Below are positions 36,646-45,924 of a stretch of DNA of 64,000 nucleotides, piece by piece (positions within the stretch are counted from its first letter, which is position 1; every line of letters starts with the position of its first letter). The DNA comes from Rubinisphaera margarita. GTDB taxonomy: Bacteria; Planctomycetota; Planctomycetia; Planctomycetales; Planctomycetaceae. The notes under the pieces are model-generated. The model saw only the letters and a list, made by a program, of their open reading frames with translations. It ran no database searches and had not been told where the DNA came from. The position numbers were made by a program, and so were the translations under genes. The stretch is taken from contig NZ_JAKFGB010000019.1 in the NCBI RefSeq assembly GCF_022267515.1, positions 1-64,000 of the forward strand, written 5' to 3'.

Positions 36646-36840
36646 TTACGCCACGGCTTCCATCTCCTGTGCAGGCAGATGACAGCGGAAGACTCGCTTA
36701 CAGAACTTCCCGGGTCGAGTCGTGCTGGCACGGCGAAGTTTCTCTTCTTCCGACCATGAGGCACGAATTCGGCGGCACTGAGCTTCGATTTCTTCAGGCG
36801 TCGGGATGTAAGGAGCGGTGCTGGCGTCGATGTCGATCAC
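36646..36840 (-). CDS. small protein of unknown function
   Basis: A 64-residue protein that begins at a GTG (36840) with GGAAGGG upstream. The segment IPTPEEIEAQCRRIRASWSEEE (given here in part as TPEEIEAQCRRIRASWSEEE) resembles short planctomycete proteins that start with a TPEEI helix followed by an Arg-rich tail. The C-terminus is basic. A long hairpin terminator lies 17 bases downstream, which supports a real transcription unit. Function unknown. Confidence 0.55.
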   Translation of the reverse strand: MIDIDASTAPYIPTPEEIEAQCRRIRASWSEEEKLRRASTTRPGKFCKRVFRCHLPAQEMEAVA

Positions 36841-37415
36841 GGTTAATGCCCTTCCGGATGGATTTGATCGTGGTTGTGGTTATCAGCTGCTCAGAGTGAT
36901 TCGGTTCGAACCGTCGTGAGCGTCTTGTGTATGGGAGAGGGCCAGACGCAATGGTCGTGCCAGTCCGGCGAGCGGTCGAACTTTTATTGAGGTCCAGGCC
37001 AGGAAACAGCCCTGACATTTTTGACGTAAATCTTTTTCTTTCAGCGAAATCCGCAAGCTGGAGGACTTCGCAGAACGCCGAAAATTTTTCCTTGATGACT
37101 CATGCCGACGGTTGATCGCTCGCCGATCGCTCGCCGTCCGCTGGTCGATCATGAACCGCTGGGCGTCCAGCGTGGACGCTGAGCGACCCGTTACCGTGGT
37201 TTTACTGGAAGTCAAGGAAAAACTTGCAGAACGTGGACCCCGTCCGATTTTCCCCCATAACCCTACTTGCAGCCGATAGGCACGGAATGTGCAATCACGC
37301 TGGCGACGCCTTTCGACTGCGTCTTTCAGTAAGTGGAAGTACATCCGAAATGCGAAGGCTGGTCAGTGGATCAGGCCAACGGAGAATACAGGGACAGAAC
37401 CAGGAGTGCGGGTTG
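36841..37415. other. intergenic region before the GH13 gene
   Basis: About 570 bases; no gene supported. It holds AT-rich stretches (tttttgacgtaaatctttttc near 37018), an exact 11-base tandem (gatcgctcgcc at about 37112-37134), a hairpin ggcgtccagc-gtggacgct near 37158, and the probable promoters of both flanking genes. Confidence 0.35.
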
Positions 37416-39197
37416 ATGAGTACAGATCAGGTTGTGCGTATTGAAGGTATGGGAGCGATCCCGGGAGATCATGGCGTCGCGTTTCGCGTGTGGGCTCCCC
37501 ATGCCGAGGCTGTCTCCGTGATTGGTACGTTCAACGACTGGAACGAAGAGTCCAATAAGTTGGACGCCGAGGACGGAGGCAAGTGGTACACTCTGGTGGA
37601 GAACGCCTCCATCGGTGATCAATATCTGTTTGTCATCCACGCGGGGGGCAAGAAGCTGAAGCGGATTGATCCGTACGCCCGGGAAGTGACGAACTCGGTC
37701 GGAAACGCGGTGGTGCCCGATCCCTCGTTCGACTGGTTGGAAGACAACTTTGAGATGCCGCCGATCAATGAGCTCGTCGTCTACGAGATGCACATCGGCA
37801 CCTACACGACGTCTGAAGACGGCGAACAGCCCGGCACATTCGAAACCGCCATCGAAGATCTCGCCCATCTTCAGCGACTGGGAGTGAACTGCATTGAGGT
37901 GATGCCGATCGCCGAGTTTGCCGGCGATTATTCGTGGGGTTACAACCCGGCTCACATTTTCGCCGTCGAGTCGAGTTACGGCGGCCCGAAGGCGTTCAAA
38001 CAGTTTGTGCTGGAAGCCCATAAGCGGGGCATCGCCGTGGTGCTTGATGTCGTCTACAACCACTTCGGTCCGAGCGATCTCGACCTGTGGCAGTTCGATG
38101 GCTGGCATCAGCACGAGATGGGCGGCATTTATTTCTACAACGACTGGAAAGCCGAAACGCCCTGGGGACTGACGCGGCCCGATTACGGTCGCGGCGAAGT
38201 CCGGCAGTACATCTTCGACAATGCAATGATGTGGATGAACGATTTTCGTGTCGATGGTCTGCGTTACGACATGACGCTTTATATCCGGAACGTCCGCGGA
38301 AACGGCGATCCGGGCGGCGACATTCCGGAAGGCTGGTCTCTGACGCAGTGGATCAACGGAGAAATCCGCAAGCAGTTCCCCGACAAGATCACGATCGCGG
38401 AAGACCTGCAGAAGAACGACTGGATGACAAAGTCTCCCGAAGACGGGGGCGCCGGGTTCCATGCTCAATGGGACGCCGCATTCGTGCATCCGATTCGCGA
38501 TGTGCTCACGCAGCCGAACGACGAAGACCGCTCGATGGAAGCGGTCGTTCAAGCTCTCAGCAAGAACTACAACGGGGATCCGTTCCAGCGTGTCGCCTAC
38601 ACCGAGTCTCACGACGAAGTGGCGAACGGAAAGGCTCGCATGACGAGCGAGATCAATCCGGATGCTCCCCACAGCTGGTGTGCTCGCAAGCGATCCGTCC
38701 TCGGAGCCGTGCTGACGCTGACTGCCCCCGGGGTGCCGATGCTGTTTCAGGGACAAGAGTTTCTTGAAGACGAATGGTTCCGCGACACCGTGCCGCTGGA
38801 CTGGGACAAAGCTGATGAATTCCGCGGCACGGTCCGACTGTATCGCGATCTGATTCATCTTCGGCTCAATGCCCGGGGTAACACGAAGGGACTGACCGGA
38901 TCGGGCATCAACTTCCTGCACGTCGATGATCATGCCAAGGTTGTCGTCTACCATCGCTGGTACGAAGGGGGAACTGATGACAACGTCGTGGTCGCCGTCA
39001 ACTTTTCCAGCCAGGCCCACACCGTAAAGGTCCACATGCCTTCGGCGGGAGAATGGAAGCCGCTGTTCAACAGCGACAGCCATCTCTACAGCAAGTCGTA
39101 CGATGACGTCGGCCCGGGACACGTGCTGCAGACCGAGGGGGAAGTCGAATTCACGATCGCACCGTACTCGGCTGTGATCTTCGGGCATGAAGCTTGA
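37416..39197 (+). CDS. GH13 alpha-glucan branching enzyme-like protein
   Basis: A 593-residue glycoside hydrolase family 13 protein. An N-terminal CBM48-type domain (FRVWAPHAEAVSVIGTFNDW) precedes the barrel. Conserved regions: I DVVYNH, II FRVDGLRYD (nucleophile Asp in RYD), III ITIAEDL (acid Glu), IV YTESHDEV. The SHDE form of region IV is typical of 1,4-alpha-glucan branching enzymes, whereas trehalohydrolases have NHDQ. It is shorter than classical GlgB (over 700 residues). It acts on glycogen-like glucans in the cytoplasm. CAGGAG lies ten bases upstream of the ATG at 37416; the region further upstream in frame is not coding. No other glycogen gene is near. Confidence 0.88.
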   Translation: MSTDQVVRIEGMGAIPGDHGVAFRVWAPHAEAVSVIGTFNDWNEESNKLDAEDGGKWYTLVENASIGDQYLFVIHAGGKKLKRIDPYAREVTNSVGNAVVPDPSFDWLEDNFEMPPINELVVYEMHIGTYTTSEDGEQPGTFETAIEDLAHLQRLGVNCIEVMPIAEFAGDYSWGYNPAHIFAVESSYGGPKAFKQFVLEAHKRGIAVVLDVVYNHFGPSDLDLWQFDGWHQHEMGGIYFYNDWKAETPWGLTRPDYGRGEVRQYIFDNAMMWMNDFRVDGLRYDMTLYIRNVRGNGDPGGDIPEGWSLTQWINGEIRKQFPDKITIAEDLQKNDWMTKSPEDGGAGFHAQWDAAFVHPIRDVLTQPNDEDRSMEAVVQALSKNYNGDPFQRVAYTESHDEVANGKARMTSEINPDAPHSWCARKRSVLGAVLTLTAPGVPMLFQGQEFLEDEWFRDTVPLDWDKADEFRGTVRLYRDLIHLRLNARGNTKGLTGSGINFLHVDDHAKVVVYHRWYEGGTDDNVVVAVNFSSQAHTVKVHMPSAGEWKPLFNSDSHLYSKSYDDVGPGHVLQTEGEVEFTIAPYSAVIFGHEA

Positions 39198-39249
39198 GAA
39201 TGGCTTCAGCGGACAACGGTTGGTAGGCTGAATGCCAGACCTGTTGATA

Positions 39250-39287
39250 CACGCCGGTCGCTCCCGTGACGACCGGCGTGCTTTTTT
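39250..39287 (+). terminator. rho-independent terminator of the GH13 gene
   Basis: Perfect 11-bp stem (cacgccggtcg at 39250-39260, cgaccggcgtg at 39270-39280), then C and six T residues. Confidence 0.93.
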
Positions 39288-39314
39288 ATTGCCCACCCCT
39301 TCGAGGACTTCCGC

Positions 39315-40193
39315 ATGAAACTCAGCCTGCTGCTCTCCGCACTCCTGACGATCGCTACGGCCGCGAATGCTTCTGCTGAAGACGAGTCAACAGCCGCGAT
39401 TAACGTGGTCAGCTTTAACATCCGCTATGGCTCGGCTCGCGATGGCGAGAACCATTGGGACAAGCGAAAGGATTTCGTCGTCGAAACCGTTCAGGAACTC
39501 GACCCGGATCTGCTCGGAACGCAGGAGACACTCGGCTTTCAGCGGGACTATCTGAGCTCGAAGCTGCCGGAATACTCGGTCTTCGGCGTCGGCCGGGAAG
39601 ACGGTCGCGACGAGGGAGAGATGATGGCCATCTTCTACCGGACCGAACGGTTCGAGAAGCTCGATGGCGGTCACTTCTGGTTGAGCGAGACACCGAATGT
39701 TCCCGGCAGTATGAGTTGGAACACGGCCTGCTCCCGGATGGTGACGTGGGTGAAGTTGAAGGATCACAAGAACGCGGATCGCGTCCTCTGGTTCTTCAAC
39801 ACGCATCTCGATCACAAGAGCCCGCAGGCTCGCCTCGAAGGGGCCCGACTGATTCGTCGGCGCGTGAACGAGATGGTCGCGGGGGCTCCGGTGGTCATCA
39901 CCGGCGACTTCAATGCCGCCGAGAAGTCCGAACCCTATCAGGCCCTGTTCGAGCAGTCCGGCTCGGTGCAGCTGCAGGATACCTGGCGGGTCGCGCAACC
40001 GAGTGCCCAGCAGAACGAAGGAACATTCACCGGCTTCTCGCTGAAGTCACGCGGCGACAAACGCATCGACTGGATCGCGATCAGCAAAGGCTTCCAGGTC
40101 CAGTCCGCTGCGATCGTCGAGATCAATCGCAACGGCGTGACGCCTTCGGATCATCTGCCGGTTCAGGCTCGGCTCGTCTTCAGCAAGCACTGA
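39315..40193 (+). CDS. exported endonuclease/exonuclease/phosphatase-family protein
   Basis: A 292-residue hydrolase of the EEP (DNase I-like) fold with a signal peptide (MKLSLLLSALLTIATAANASA). The metal and catalytic motifs are all visible: VVSFNIRYG, LGTQE, FFNTHLDH, VITGDFNA and SDHLPV. The exported form resembles bacterial phosphodiesterases that act outside the cytoplasm (for example on phospholipid or glycan phosphates) rather than DNA repair enzymes; the substrate is unknown. It is next to the terminator of the GH13 gene and probably has its own promoter. Confidence 0.9.
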   Translation: MKLSLLLSALLTIATAANASAEDESTAAINVVSFNIRYGSARDGENHWDKRKDFVVETVQELDPDLLGTQETLGFQRDYLSSKLPEYSVFGVGREDGRDEGEMMAIFYRTERFEKLDGGHFWLSETPNVPGSMSWNTACSRMVTWVKLKDHKNADRVLWFFNTHLDHKSPQARLEGARLIRRRVNEMVAGAPVVITGDFNAAEKSEPYQALFEQSGSVQLQDTWRVAQPSAQQNEGTFTGFSLKSRGDKRIDWIAISKGFQVQSAAIVEINRNGVTPSDHLPVQARLVFSKH

Positions 40194-40223
40194 TTACCAG
40201 GAACTGACTCCGCCTCGCTGATT

Positions 40224-43200
40224 TCAGCCAGCCAGCCGCGTATTGGCCTGAGCCAGTGCCGGCAGCCAGATCGGCTCGACTTCGCGTTCTTCAAACATGC
40301 CCGCCAGATGCTGATGGCAGGTGAAGAACAGGACCTGTTTGTTGGACGCGAAGTTCATCAGCGTTTCGGCGGCGGCTTCGGTCCGCTGCTGGTCGAAGTT
40401 CACGCAGATGTCGTCGAAGACGATCGGCATCGCGATTCCTTCTTCGGCGAACGTGTCGATCAGAGCCATACGAATCGACAGGAACAACTGCTCCCGCGTG
40501 CCGTCGCTCAGTTCGCCCACATTGCGAGTGGTGCCGTCCTGTTCGCGGATCAGCAATTCGCGGCTGCCGACGGGCGTGCGAACATGCCCGTATCGGCCGC
40601 AGGTCAGCTGAGACAGATAGTCTGAAGCTCGTGCCAGTGTTTCCGGCTGGAACCGCTGCTCGAATTCGGATGTCATGCGAGACAGAGCCGAGGCGGCAAT
40701 GCGGTTGGCTTCGAGATCCCGCCAGGACGCCGCGGCCCGATCGAGCACGCGGGCCTGCTTCGCTTTCAGATCGTCGGATGACGTATCGCTCTCCAGGGTC
40801 TCCAGCGTCTGACGCAGGCGGCCGAGTTCTTCCTGAGCAGCCGAGTACTCGGCGTCGAGATCGTCGATCTCCAGACCGAGCATGTCGATCCGTTCCTGAT
40901 TGCTGTCGACGTTGAAGTTGATCAGATCCTCTTCAACGATGGCGAGCTCCGGCTCCTCGCGACTGATGGAAGCCAGCTGATCGTTCAGATCGGCAATCAG
41001 AGCCTGCAGCTTCTCGGCTCGCGCCTTCTTCTCGGCCAGGACCCGATATTCTTCCGGCGTGGAGACGCGGGTGTCGTTGAGGAGGCGGCGAAGTTTCTCG
41101 TCGCAACGGCGGCTCTCGGCTTTGGCCGCGGCGACGCGCTTACGAAGTTCGCGATACTCGCTCCGCTTCTTCAAGTAAGAACCGTGATTGCTCTCATAGT
41201 CTTCCAGCAGACGCTGCCAGGTATTGAGCGTTTCGGTCAGCCGCTCGCTCGAATTGCCTCGCATCGACATCCGGCTGGCAATCATTTCCATCTGATCGCG
41301 GAACTGGTTGAGCAGCTCCTGATGCCGCTGAACATCGTCGCGGGCTCCCTGCCACTGTCGCAAAGTCTGCTGAGCGTCGACCGCGTGCTGCCAGCTGAGG
41401 AAGGCTTCGCTGGTCCGGACCGTTTCCCGAATGCCGAGCGTTCGCAGCAGATCGCACCACGCCTGGCGGGTGGCACTCACGTCGCGTTGATACTCAGCCA
41501 GTTTGCCCCGCTGGACCGACAGTTTCTTGCGTGTTTTGAGGAGTCGTTCCTGCGTGCGGGCGAGCCCCTGCAGATCGACGAGCCGCTGCGTCGCCTTGCG
41601 GATCAGCTCCGATTCCGACCGCCAGCTGCGTGTCACGTTCACTTCCCGTTCGCGGGGAGCACGGGTCAGCTTCTCGCCAGTAATCCGGGCGATGCGAGCC
41701 CGAACATCGTTGAGCTGAGCCTGGCACTTCTCAATCTCATCCCGCAGCCGCCGGTTCAGGGAATACGAATCGGACTCGTAATGACGTCGCAACGCGAAGG
41801 CGAGGCCGCCTCCCATGATGCCGGTCAGCAGGTAGATCAAACCGATCACCCAGCCGGTTTTCACGCCGTTCACGAGACCGGCAATAATGAAGAAGCCGCC
41901 GGCCATTGCGAACAGGGTGAGCATCGTCTGGGCCCACCACGGCAGTTCGGTGCCGAGATCGTTCTTCTCGAGTTGAGCATTCGCACTGCGAATCCGCTGA
42001 TCGTACTCGGCTTCGCGAACCCGCAGCTGAGCCAGGTTTTCGAGATCACCCAGGCGAGCTTCGGCATCGCGAATCGCCTGATCGAGCGAGGAAATATTCT
42101 CGCGACGCAGACGTTCCTGCAGATCGGACTGGCGGTTGTGGCAGGAGTCGGAAACCTTCTTGTACTTGCGACGATGCCGAGCCCGGCGGCTGATGGCGTT
42201 CTGATAGTTTCGGGCAGCCGTACTCAACTGCAGATGAGACTGCGGCGAAGTATCGACTTCCGACAGCCGGTTGATCGTCCAGTCGGGGCCGAGTGTCTTG
42301 AGTTTCTCATCGAGCTCCGCTTTGAGCAACGAGGCATCTGCGGAGACGTTGGCCAGATGCCGTTCCGCCGATTCCACGAGGCCCCGCATGTCGATCAGAG
42401 CGCGGACGGCACTGGCATGATCGCGGAGGTCGTAGTGTTCGCGTTCGCGGTCGAGAGCCTTCCGCAGCTCGGACTGCTCGCGACGAAGCTGCTTCACATT
42501 CTTCTCGGCGGCCCGCTTCTCCTGTTCGAGGCGGTCGAGTCGAGCCAGTCCGTCGTTCGGGAACAGGCTGGCATCGGGCAGGCCGCGAAGTTCGGCATTG
42601 AGCTCCCGTTGACGTTTCCACGGTCCCCAGACTCGCTGCAGGAACTGATAGTTGGACCGTTCCCGACGCAGTTCGTTGAGCCGATGCCGCCGCTCGGACT
42701 GGACGCTTTCCAGCTTGCGGGACTGATCGAGCGACTGCTGATACCGCTGCATCACCTGCCCCGACTTGCGGAGGGCGTCCTGCATCGAAGTGTATTCGCC
42801 GGAGAGATCGAACAGACGCCCGGTCCCGTAGTTGAAGTCGGCGATCTTCTGAGCATTGCCTCGCGTTTTCTGCTCGGCCTGCATCAACCGATGGCCGATG
42901 AGCCCCAGCGAGGTGCCGTAGATGTATTCGCCCACCTGATCGGTCTGCAGTGTCGCCAGTTCGCGAAGCTCTTTCAGGCCGAGGGTGTAGATCGTTTTGT
43001 AGATATCGGCGTCGACTTCCTGCAGCATCTTTTCGAAGTCGGACTCCGAGAGCGTGCGATTTCCCGCAGACCCGCGAAAGTGCTGGCGGCCCTGTTCGTC
43101 GATGTGGCGCGAAGCCTGCAACGGAGCGTTTCGATCTTTCAGACGCAGCGAACCGCCCCAGCCGTTCATGCTGTCCCGGCTGCCATCGGCGGAGAGCCCG

Positions 43201-43361
43201 GACGCCGGGAACCCGTAAAGAACGCCGCGGATGAACCGCATCAGCGTCGACTTGCCCGCTTCGTTGGGGCCGTAGATGACGGTCAGCCCGTTTTCCTGCA
43301 CCGGCAGCAGCAGGTCGTTCCACACGCCGTACCGGTCGATCATGACATCCGTGATTCTCAT
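40224..43361 (-). CDS. SbcC/YhaN-like ATPase with long coiled coils and central membrane segments
   Basis: A 1045-residue ABC-type (Rad50-like) ATPase. Walker A is YGPNEAGKST near residue 30, the signature loop ELSDGTREQLFLSIR near 945, and Walker B MPIVFDDICVNFD near 975, followed by the switch His in FTCHQH. Between them are two long coiled coils, with two hydrophobic segments at about residues 472-525 (TMLTLFAMAGGFFIIAGLV; GWVIGLIYLLTGIMGGGLAF) where YhaN proteins of Firmicutes also carry a membrane hairpin. No zinc-hook CxxC was seen. Its partner is the SbcD-like gene at 43666, upstream in the same operon. DNA end processing is the usual role, but the partner appears inactive. Confidence 0.88.
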   Translation of the reverse strand: MRITDVMIDRYGVWNDLLLPVQENGLTVIYGPNEAGKSTLMRFIRGVLYGFPASGLSADGSRDSMNGWGGSLRLKDRNAPLQASRHIDEQGRQHFRGSAGNRTLSESDFEKMLQEVDADIYKTIYTLGLKELRELATLQTDQVGEYIYGTSLGLIGHRLMQAEQKTRGNAQKIADFNYGTGRLFDLSGEYTSMQDALRKSGQVMQRYQQSLDQSRKLESVQSERRHRLNELRRERSNYQFLQRVWGPWKRQRELNAELRGLPDASLFPNDGLARLDRLEQEKRAAEKNVKQLRREQSELRKALDREREHYDLRDHASAVRALIDMRGLVESAERHLANVSADASLLKAELDEKLKTLGPDWTINRLSEVDTSPQSHLQLSTAARNYQNAISRRARHRRKYKKVSDSCHNRQSDLQERLRRENISSLDQAIRDAEARLGDLENLAQLRVREAEYDQRIRSANAQLEKNDLGTELPWWAQTMLTLFAMAGGFFIIAGLVNGVKTGWVIGLIYLLTGIMGGGLAFALRRHYESDSYSLNRRLRDEIEKCQAQLNDVRARIARITGEKLTRAPREREVNVTRSWRSESELIRKATQRLVDLQGLARTQERLLKTRKKLSVQRGKLAEYQRDVSATRQAWCDLLRTLGIRETVRTSEAFLSWQHAVDAQQTLRQWQGARDDVQRHQELLNQFRDQMEMIASRMSMRGNSSERLTETLNTWQRLLEDYESNHGSYLKKRSEYRELRKRVAAAKAESRRCDEKLRRLLNDTRVSTPEEYRVLAEKKARAEKLQALIADLNDQLASISREEPELAIVEEDLINFNVDSNQERIDMLGLEIDDLDAEYSAAQEELGRLRQTLETLESDTSSDDLKAKQARVLDRAAASWRDLEANRIAASALSRMTSEFEQRFQPETLARASDYLSQLTCGRYGHVRTPVGSRELLIREQDGTTRNVGELSDGTREQLFLSIRMALIDTFAEEGIAMPIVFDDICVNFDQQRTEAAAETLMNFASNKQVLFFTCHQHLAGMFEEREVEPIWLPALAQANTRLAG

Positions 43362-43486
43362 CGCCTGCTCCCTGGCTTATCCCGTAATCCCGCCCGTATA
43401 TGTCGCTGCCGCGTCCGCCCCCCGACGTCCACTGCAGTGTTTCTGTATGACTCACTTTGGAGTGACTTCTTCACTTCGTATCCCCT

Positions 43487-43640
43487 CGCCCCCTTGGGGG
43501 AGAGGGTCAGGGTGAGGGGGAAATGCGGGTTCCATGCTTCACGAGCCGTTTGTTCTTGCTCGAATGGAACGTCGCTGGTTGTCCGCCCCCTCATCCGCCC
43601 TTCGGGCACCTTCTCCCCCTGAAGGGGGCGAAGGAACCTC
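43487..43640. repeat. inverted pair of a GC-rich intergenic repeat
   Basis: The block ccctcgcccccttgggggagag...gtgaggggg (43487-43525) recurs inverted as ccccctcatccgcccttcgggc...ctccccctgaagggggcgaagg (43582-43633), with an inner gttccat/atggaac pair. This GC-rich sequence family is frequent in intergenic DNA of planctomycetes and other bacteria. It lies between the two genes of the SbcCD-like operon and could fold into a large hairpin in the mRNA. Confidence 0.7.
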
Positions 43641-43665
43641 CGGTGTCGCGTTTGTGGCACCCCCG

Positions 43666-44898
43666 TTAGCTGGCTTTCTTCTGTTCTTTCAGTGCTCGCA
43701 GGCCCAGTTCGGCGGCCCGGTGACACAGTTCTCTGGAATCGATCTGCCGTCGCAGTTCGTCGAACGGCAGAGTCGTTCGCCCTTTCGATGTTTCATAAAC
43801 GTGAGTCTGTCCCGCTTCGGCAGCGACCTGTTCGCTTACGAGCCGCAGAAGTTCGTCTTCGATCGCTTCATCGCTCAGGTCTTCTCCATCGAGATGAGCG
43901 CCCATCAGCTGCGGCACGACGGTCGCCTGATGCAGGAGCGAGATCGAGTCGAGTTTGTCGCCGAGTAACGTCTGCATTTCCGACGAGATCGATTCGCTCG
44001 ACCACTCCGCGACGGTCGAACAGGTGCCTCGCAGATACCAGTTCACAATGCAGAGCTGCGTCGCGGCGGGAACGCTCTCCAGCGCCAGCAGTTCGCAGGC
44101 TTCATCGCAACGGGACAGAATTGAGTCGAGAGCCTCGGCTTCATGCAGATTGAGTTCTTGCTGCAGGAAGAGAACCGGAGCCGTGGTCACCGGCGTCAGG
44201 TCGACGGTCCCGTCCGCATCGATCCGGCAGAAGGTCGCTGAACGTGTTCCCGGGAAGACAGGAGCCACGGCCTGCAGGGAGCCGGGGGCGTGCAGCATGG
44301 TGTTTCGAACCCGCTGCGTGAACGGTGTCTCGTGTCCCGAGGACAGCACCAGCGGACAGGCGGCATGATTCTCGTCGACAAAGGGATGCTCTGGCGTGAT
44401 GTGTCCGAAAGCGTTTCGCGTGACGCCGATCGTCAGCCCGGAATGCTGCAGACTTTCGTAACCGGGCTGATCAACCGAAACGATCTCCAGTTCCCGGTCC
44501 GTTTCTCCGTTCGAGGCAGCCAGAACGATGCGGCGATGGCGGTTCTGCTCGAGAACTTCGAGACTTTCCGGGCAGCACCGAGCAGCGATGAGACTGTGAA
44601 TCTGATCGGGACGCGGCCCGCAGTAGACGACGGCGACCCCTTCTTCCTGCAGAGCTTCGACGGCATCGCGGAAGAGGGCGGCTCCTCGAATGGTCGGTTC
44701 GCCATCGAACAGGGAACCGGTGAGCAGAACGGCCTCGACTTCGCGTTCGAGTGCGGCTTCGACCAGCGCTTCAAAAGCAGCCAGCGGCGCATCGCGAAGG
44801 AGGTCCTGATGGGCGTCGCTCTGTCCCGGCAGACCGCGCAGCACTCCATCCAGATGAAGATGCCCCGCAATAAGCAGACGTCGGGCCGAGGCGTGCAT
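43666..44898 (-). CDS. SbcD/YhaO-like protein with degenerate metallophosphoesterase motifs
   Basis: A 410-residue protein in the position of the nuclease subunit of an SbcCD/YhaNO pair. The order of motifs is that of a metallophosphoesterase, but the metal ligands are replaced: LLIAGHLHLDG instead of ADLHLD, LLTGSLFDGEP instead of GDLFD, YCGPRPDQ instead of GNHD. Later His motifs are also unclear (SSGHETP). The C-terminal helical domain (from about 300) looks intact. The start ATG at 44898 has AAAGGACT upstream; an earlier start at 44991 adds unrelated sequence. It may be a non-catalytic partner of the ATPase at 40224, or a divergent enzyme. I trust the family from gene order and residual motifs. 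Confidence 0.7.
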   Translation of the reverse strand: MHASARRLLIAGHLHLDGVLRGLPGQSDAHQDLLRDAPLAAFEALVEAALEREVEAVLLTGSLFDGEPTIRGAALFRDAVEALQEEGVAVVYCGPRPDQIHSLIAARCCPESLEVLEQNRHRRIVLAASNGETDRELEIVSVDQPGYESLQHSGLTIGVTRNAFGHITPEHPFVDENHAACPLVLSSGHETPFTQRVRNTMLHAPGSLQAVAPVFPGTRSATFCRIDADGTVDLTPVTTAPVLFLQQELNLHEAEALDSILSRCDEACELLALESVPAATQLCIVNWYLRGTCSTVAEWSSESISSEMQTLLGDKLDSISLLHQATVVPQLMGAHLDGEDLSDEAIEDELLRLVSEQVAAEAGQTHVYETSKGRTTLPFDELRRQIDSRELCHRAAELGLRALKEQKKAS

Positions 44899-45039
44899 AT
44901 CGGAGTCCTTTCCTGATACGCCAGTAACGTAAAATTGATCCAGTGATTCGCGAACAGCCGTGGAATCTAACAGGTTCCGCCGATCTCGCAAAGATCACTT
45001 TGTATTTCTTGCAAATTGACCGGAAACGGAACGCCTTCG

Positions 45040-45828
45040 TCAGAATGTGACCGGAATTCGCAGCCCGTCGTAAGCCAGAGCGACCCCGTCCGGAAGCTCG
45101 GCGGAGACCTTTTCATGGTCGATATCATGAGCGATATGCGTGAGATACGTCTGTCGCGGCTGGATGCGATCCCGCACTTCGATCGCCTGGGCAATGTTGA
45201 AGTGCGTCGGATGCTCGCGATAACGCAGGGCATCGATGATGAGCACATCCAGATTCTGAAGTCGCGGCCAGGTCTCTTCCGGAATCTCGCTGACGTCGGT
45301 GCAGTACGCCACGCTGCCGAAGCGATACCCCAGAATCGGAAGCTTGCCATGCAGCAGTCGCAGCGGCTGGACGTGAGCTCCGAGCAGCGAAAACGGATCG
45401 GTGGTCGCCCGAATCAGTTCGAAACGCGGAATCGCCCCCCGGCGTCCTCCCGGTGGGAGCGGCTGAAAGGCGTAGCTGTACGCGCTTCGCAGTTGCTGTT
45501 CGACAATTTCCTCGCAGTAGAGCGGGATCTCTTTGTCGAGCACATGCCCGAACTGCCGCAGGTCATCCAGCCCGAAAATATGATCGGCGTGGCAGTGGGT
45601 GAACACCGTGGCATGCACGAGGTCGACCTGTTCGCGAATCAGCTGGATTCGCAGTTCGGGCGTGGTGTCGACGAGAATATTCCCCTCGGGCGCTTGCACG
45701 AGGATACTGCTTCTTGTTCTGGTATTACGAGGATCGGTCGACTGGCAGACGGGGCACCGGCAACCAACGAGCGGCACGCCATGACTGGTCCCTGAACCAA
45801 GAACAATGATTTCACCAGGTGTGGACAT
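45040..45828 (-). CDS. MBL-fold metal-dependent hydrolase, PhnP-like
   Basis: A 262-residue beta-lactamase-fold hydrolase. Metal motif HCHADH (near residue 77), an N-terminal LGSGTSHGVPLVGCRCPVC segment with the Cys-x-Cys-x-x-Cys zinc site seen in PhnP, and the TYLTHIAHDIDH motif near the C-terminus all fit the PhnP/lipoyltransferase-associated subgroup. PhnP hydrolyses cyclic phosphodiesters in phosphonate use, but no phn gene is here; other members have unknown substrates. The ATG at 45828 gives the right length; the long upstream extension overlaps the divergent gene. Confidence 0.88.
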   Translation of the reverse strand: MSTPGEIIVLGSGTSHGVPLVGCRCPVCQSTDPRNTRTRSSILVQAPEGNILVDTTPELRIQLIREQVDLVHATVFTHCHADHIFGLDDLRQFGHVLDKEIPLYCEEIVEQQLRSAYSYAFQPLPPGGRRGAIPRFELIRATTDPFSLLGAHVQPLRLLHGKLPILGYRFGSVAYCTDVSEIPEETWPRLQNLDVLIIDALRYREHPTHFNIAQAIEVRDRIQPRQTYLTHIAHDIDHEKVSAELPDGVALAYDGLRIPVTF

Positions 45829-45924
45829 AACTCTACTGACTCTGCGGGTTCGTAACTGTGGCTTCCGTTCGAGCGGAGCGCCGAACGCGACCACTCTATC
45901 TTTTGCGATGAACCGGGAACACCC

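Noticed and set aside
37112..37134. Exact 11-base tandem gatcgctcgcc as a repeat element or CRISPR remnant
   Set aside because: Only two adjacent copies and no spacer structure.
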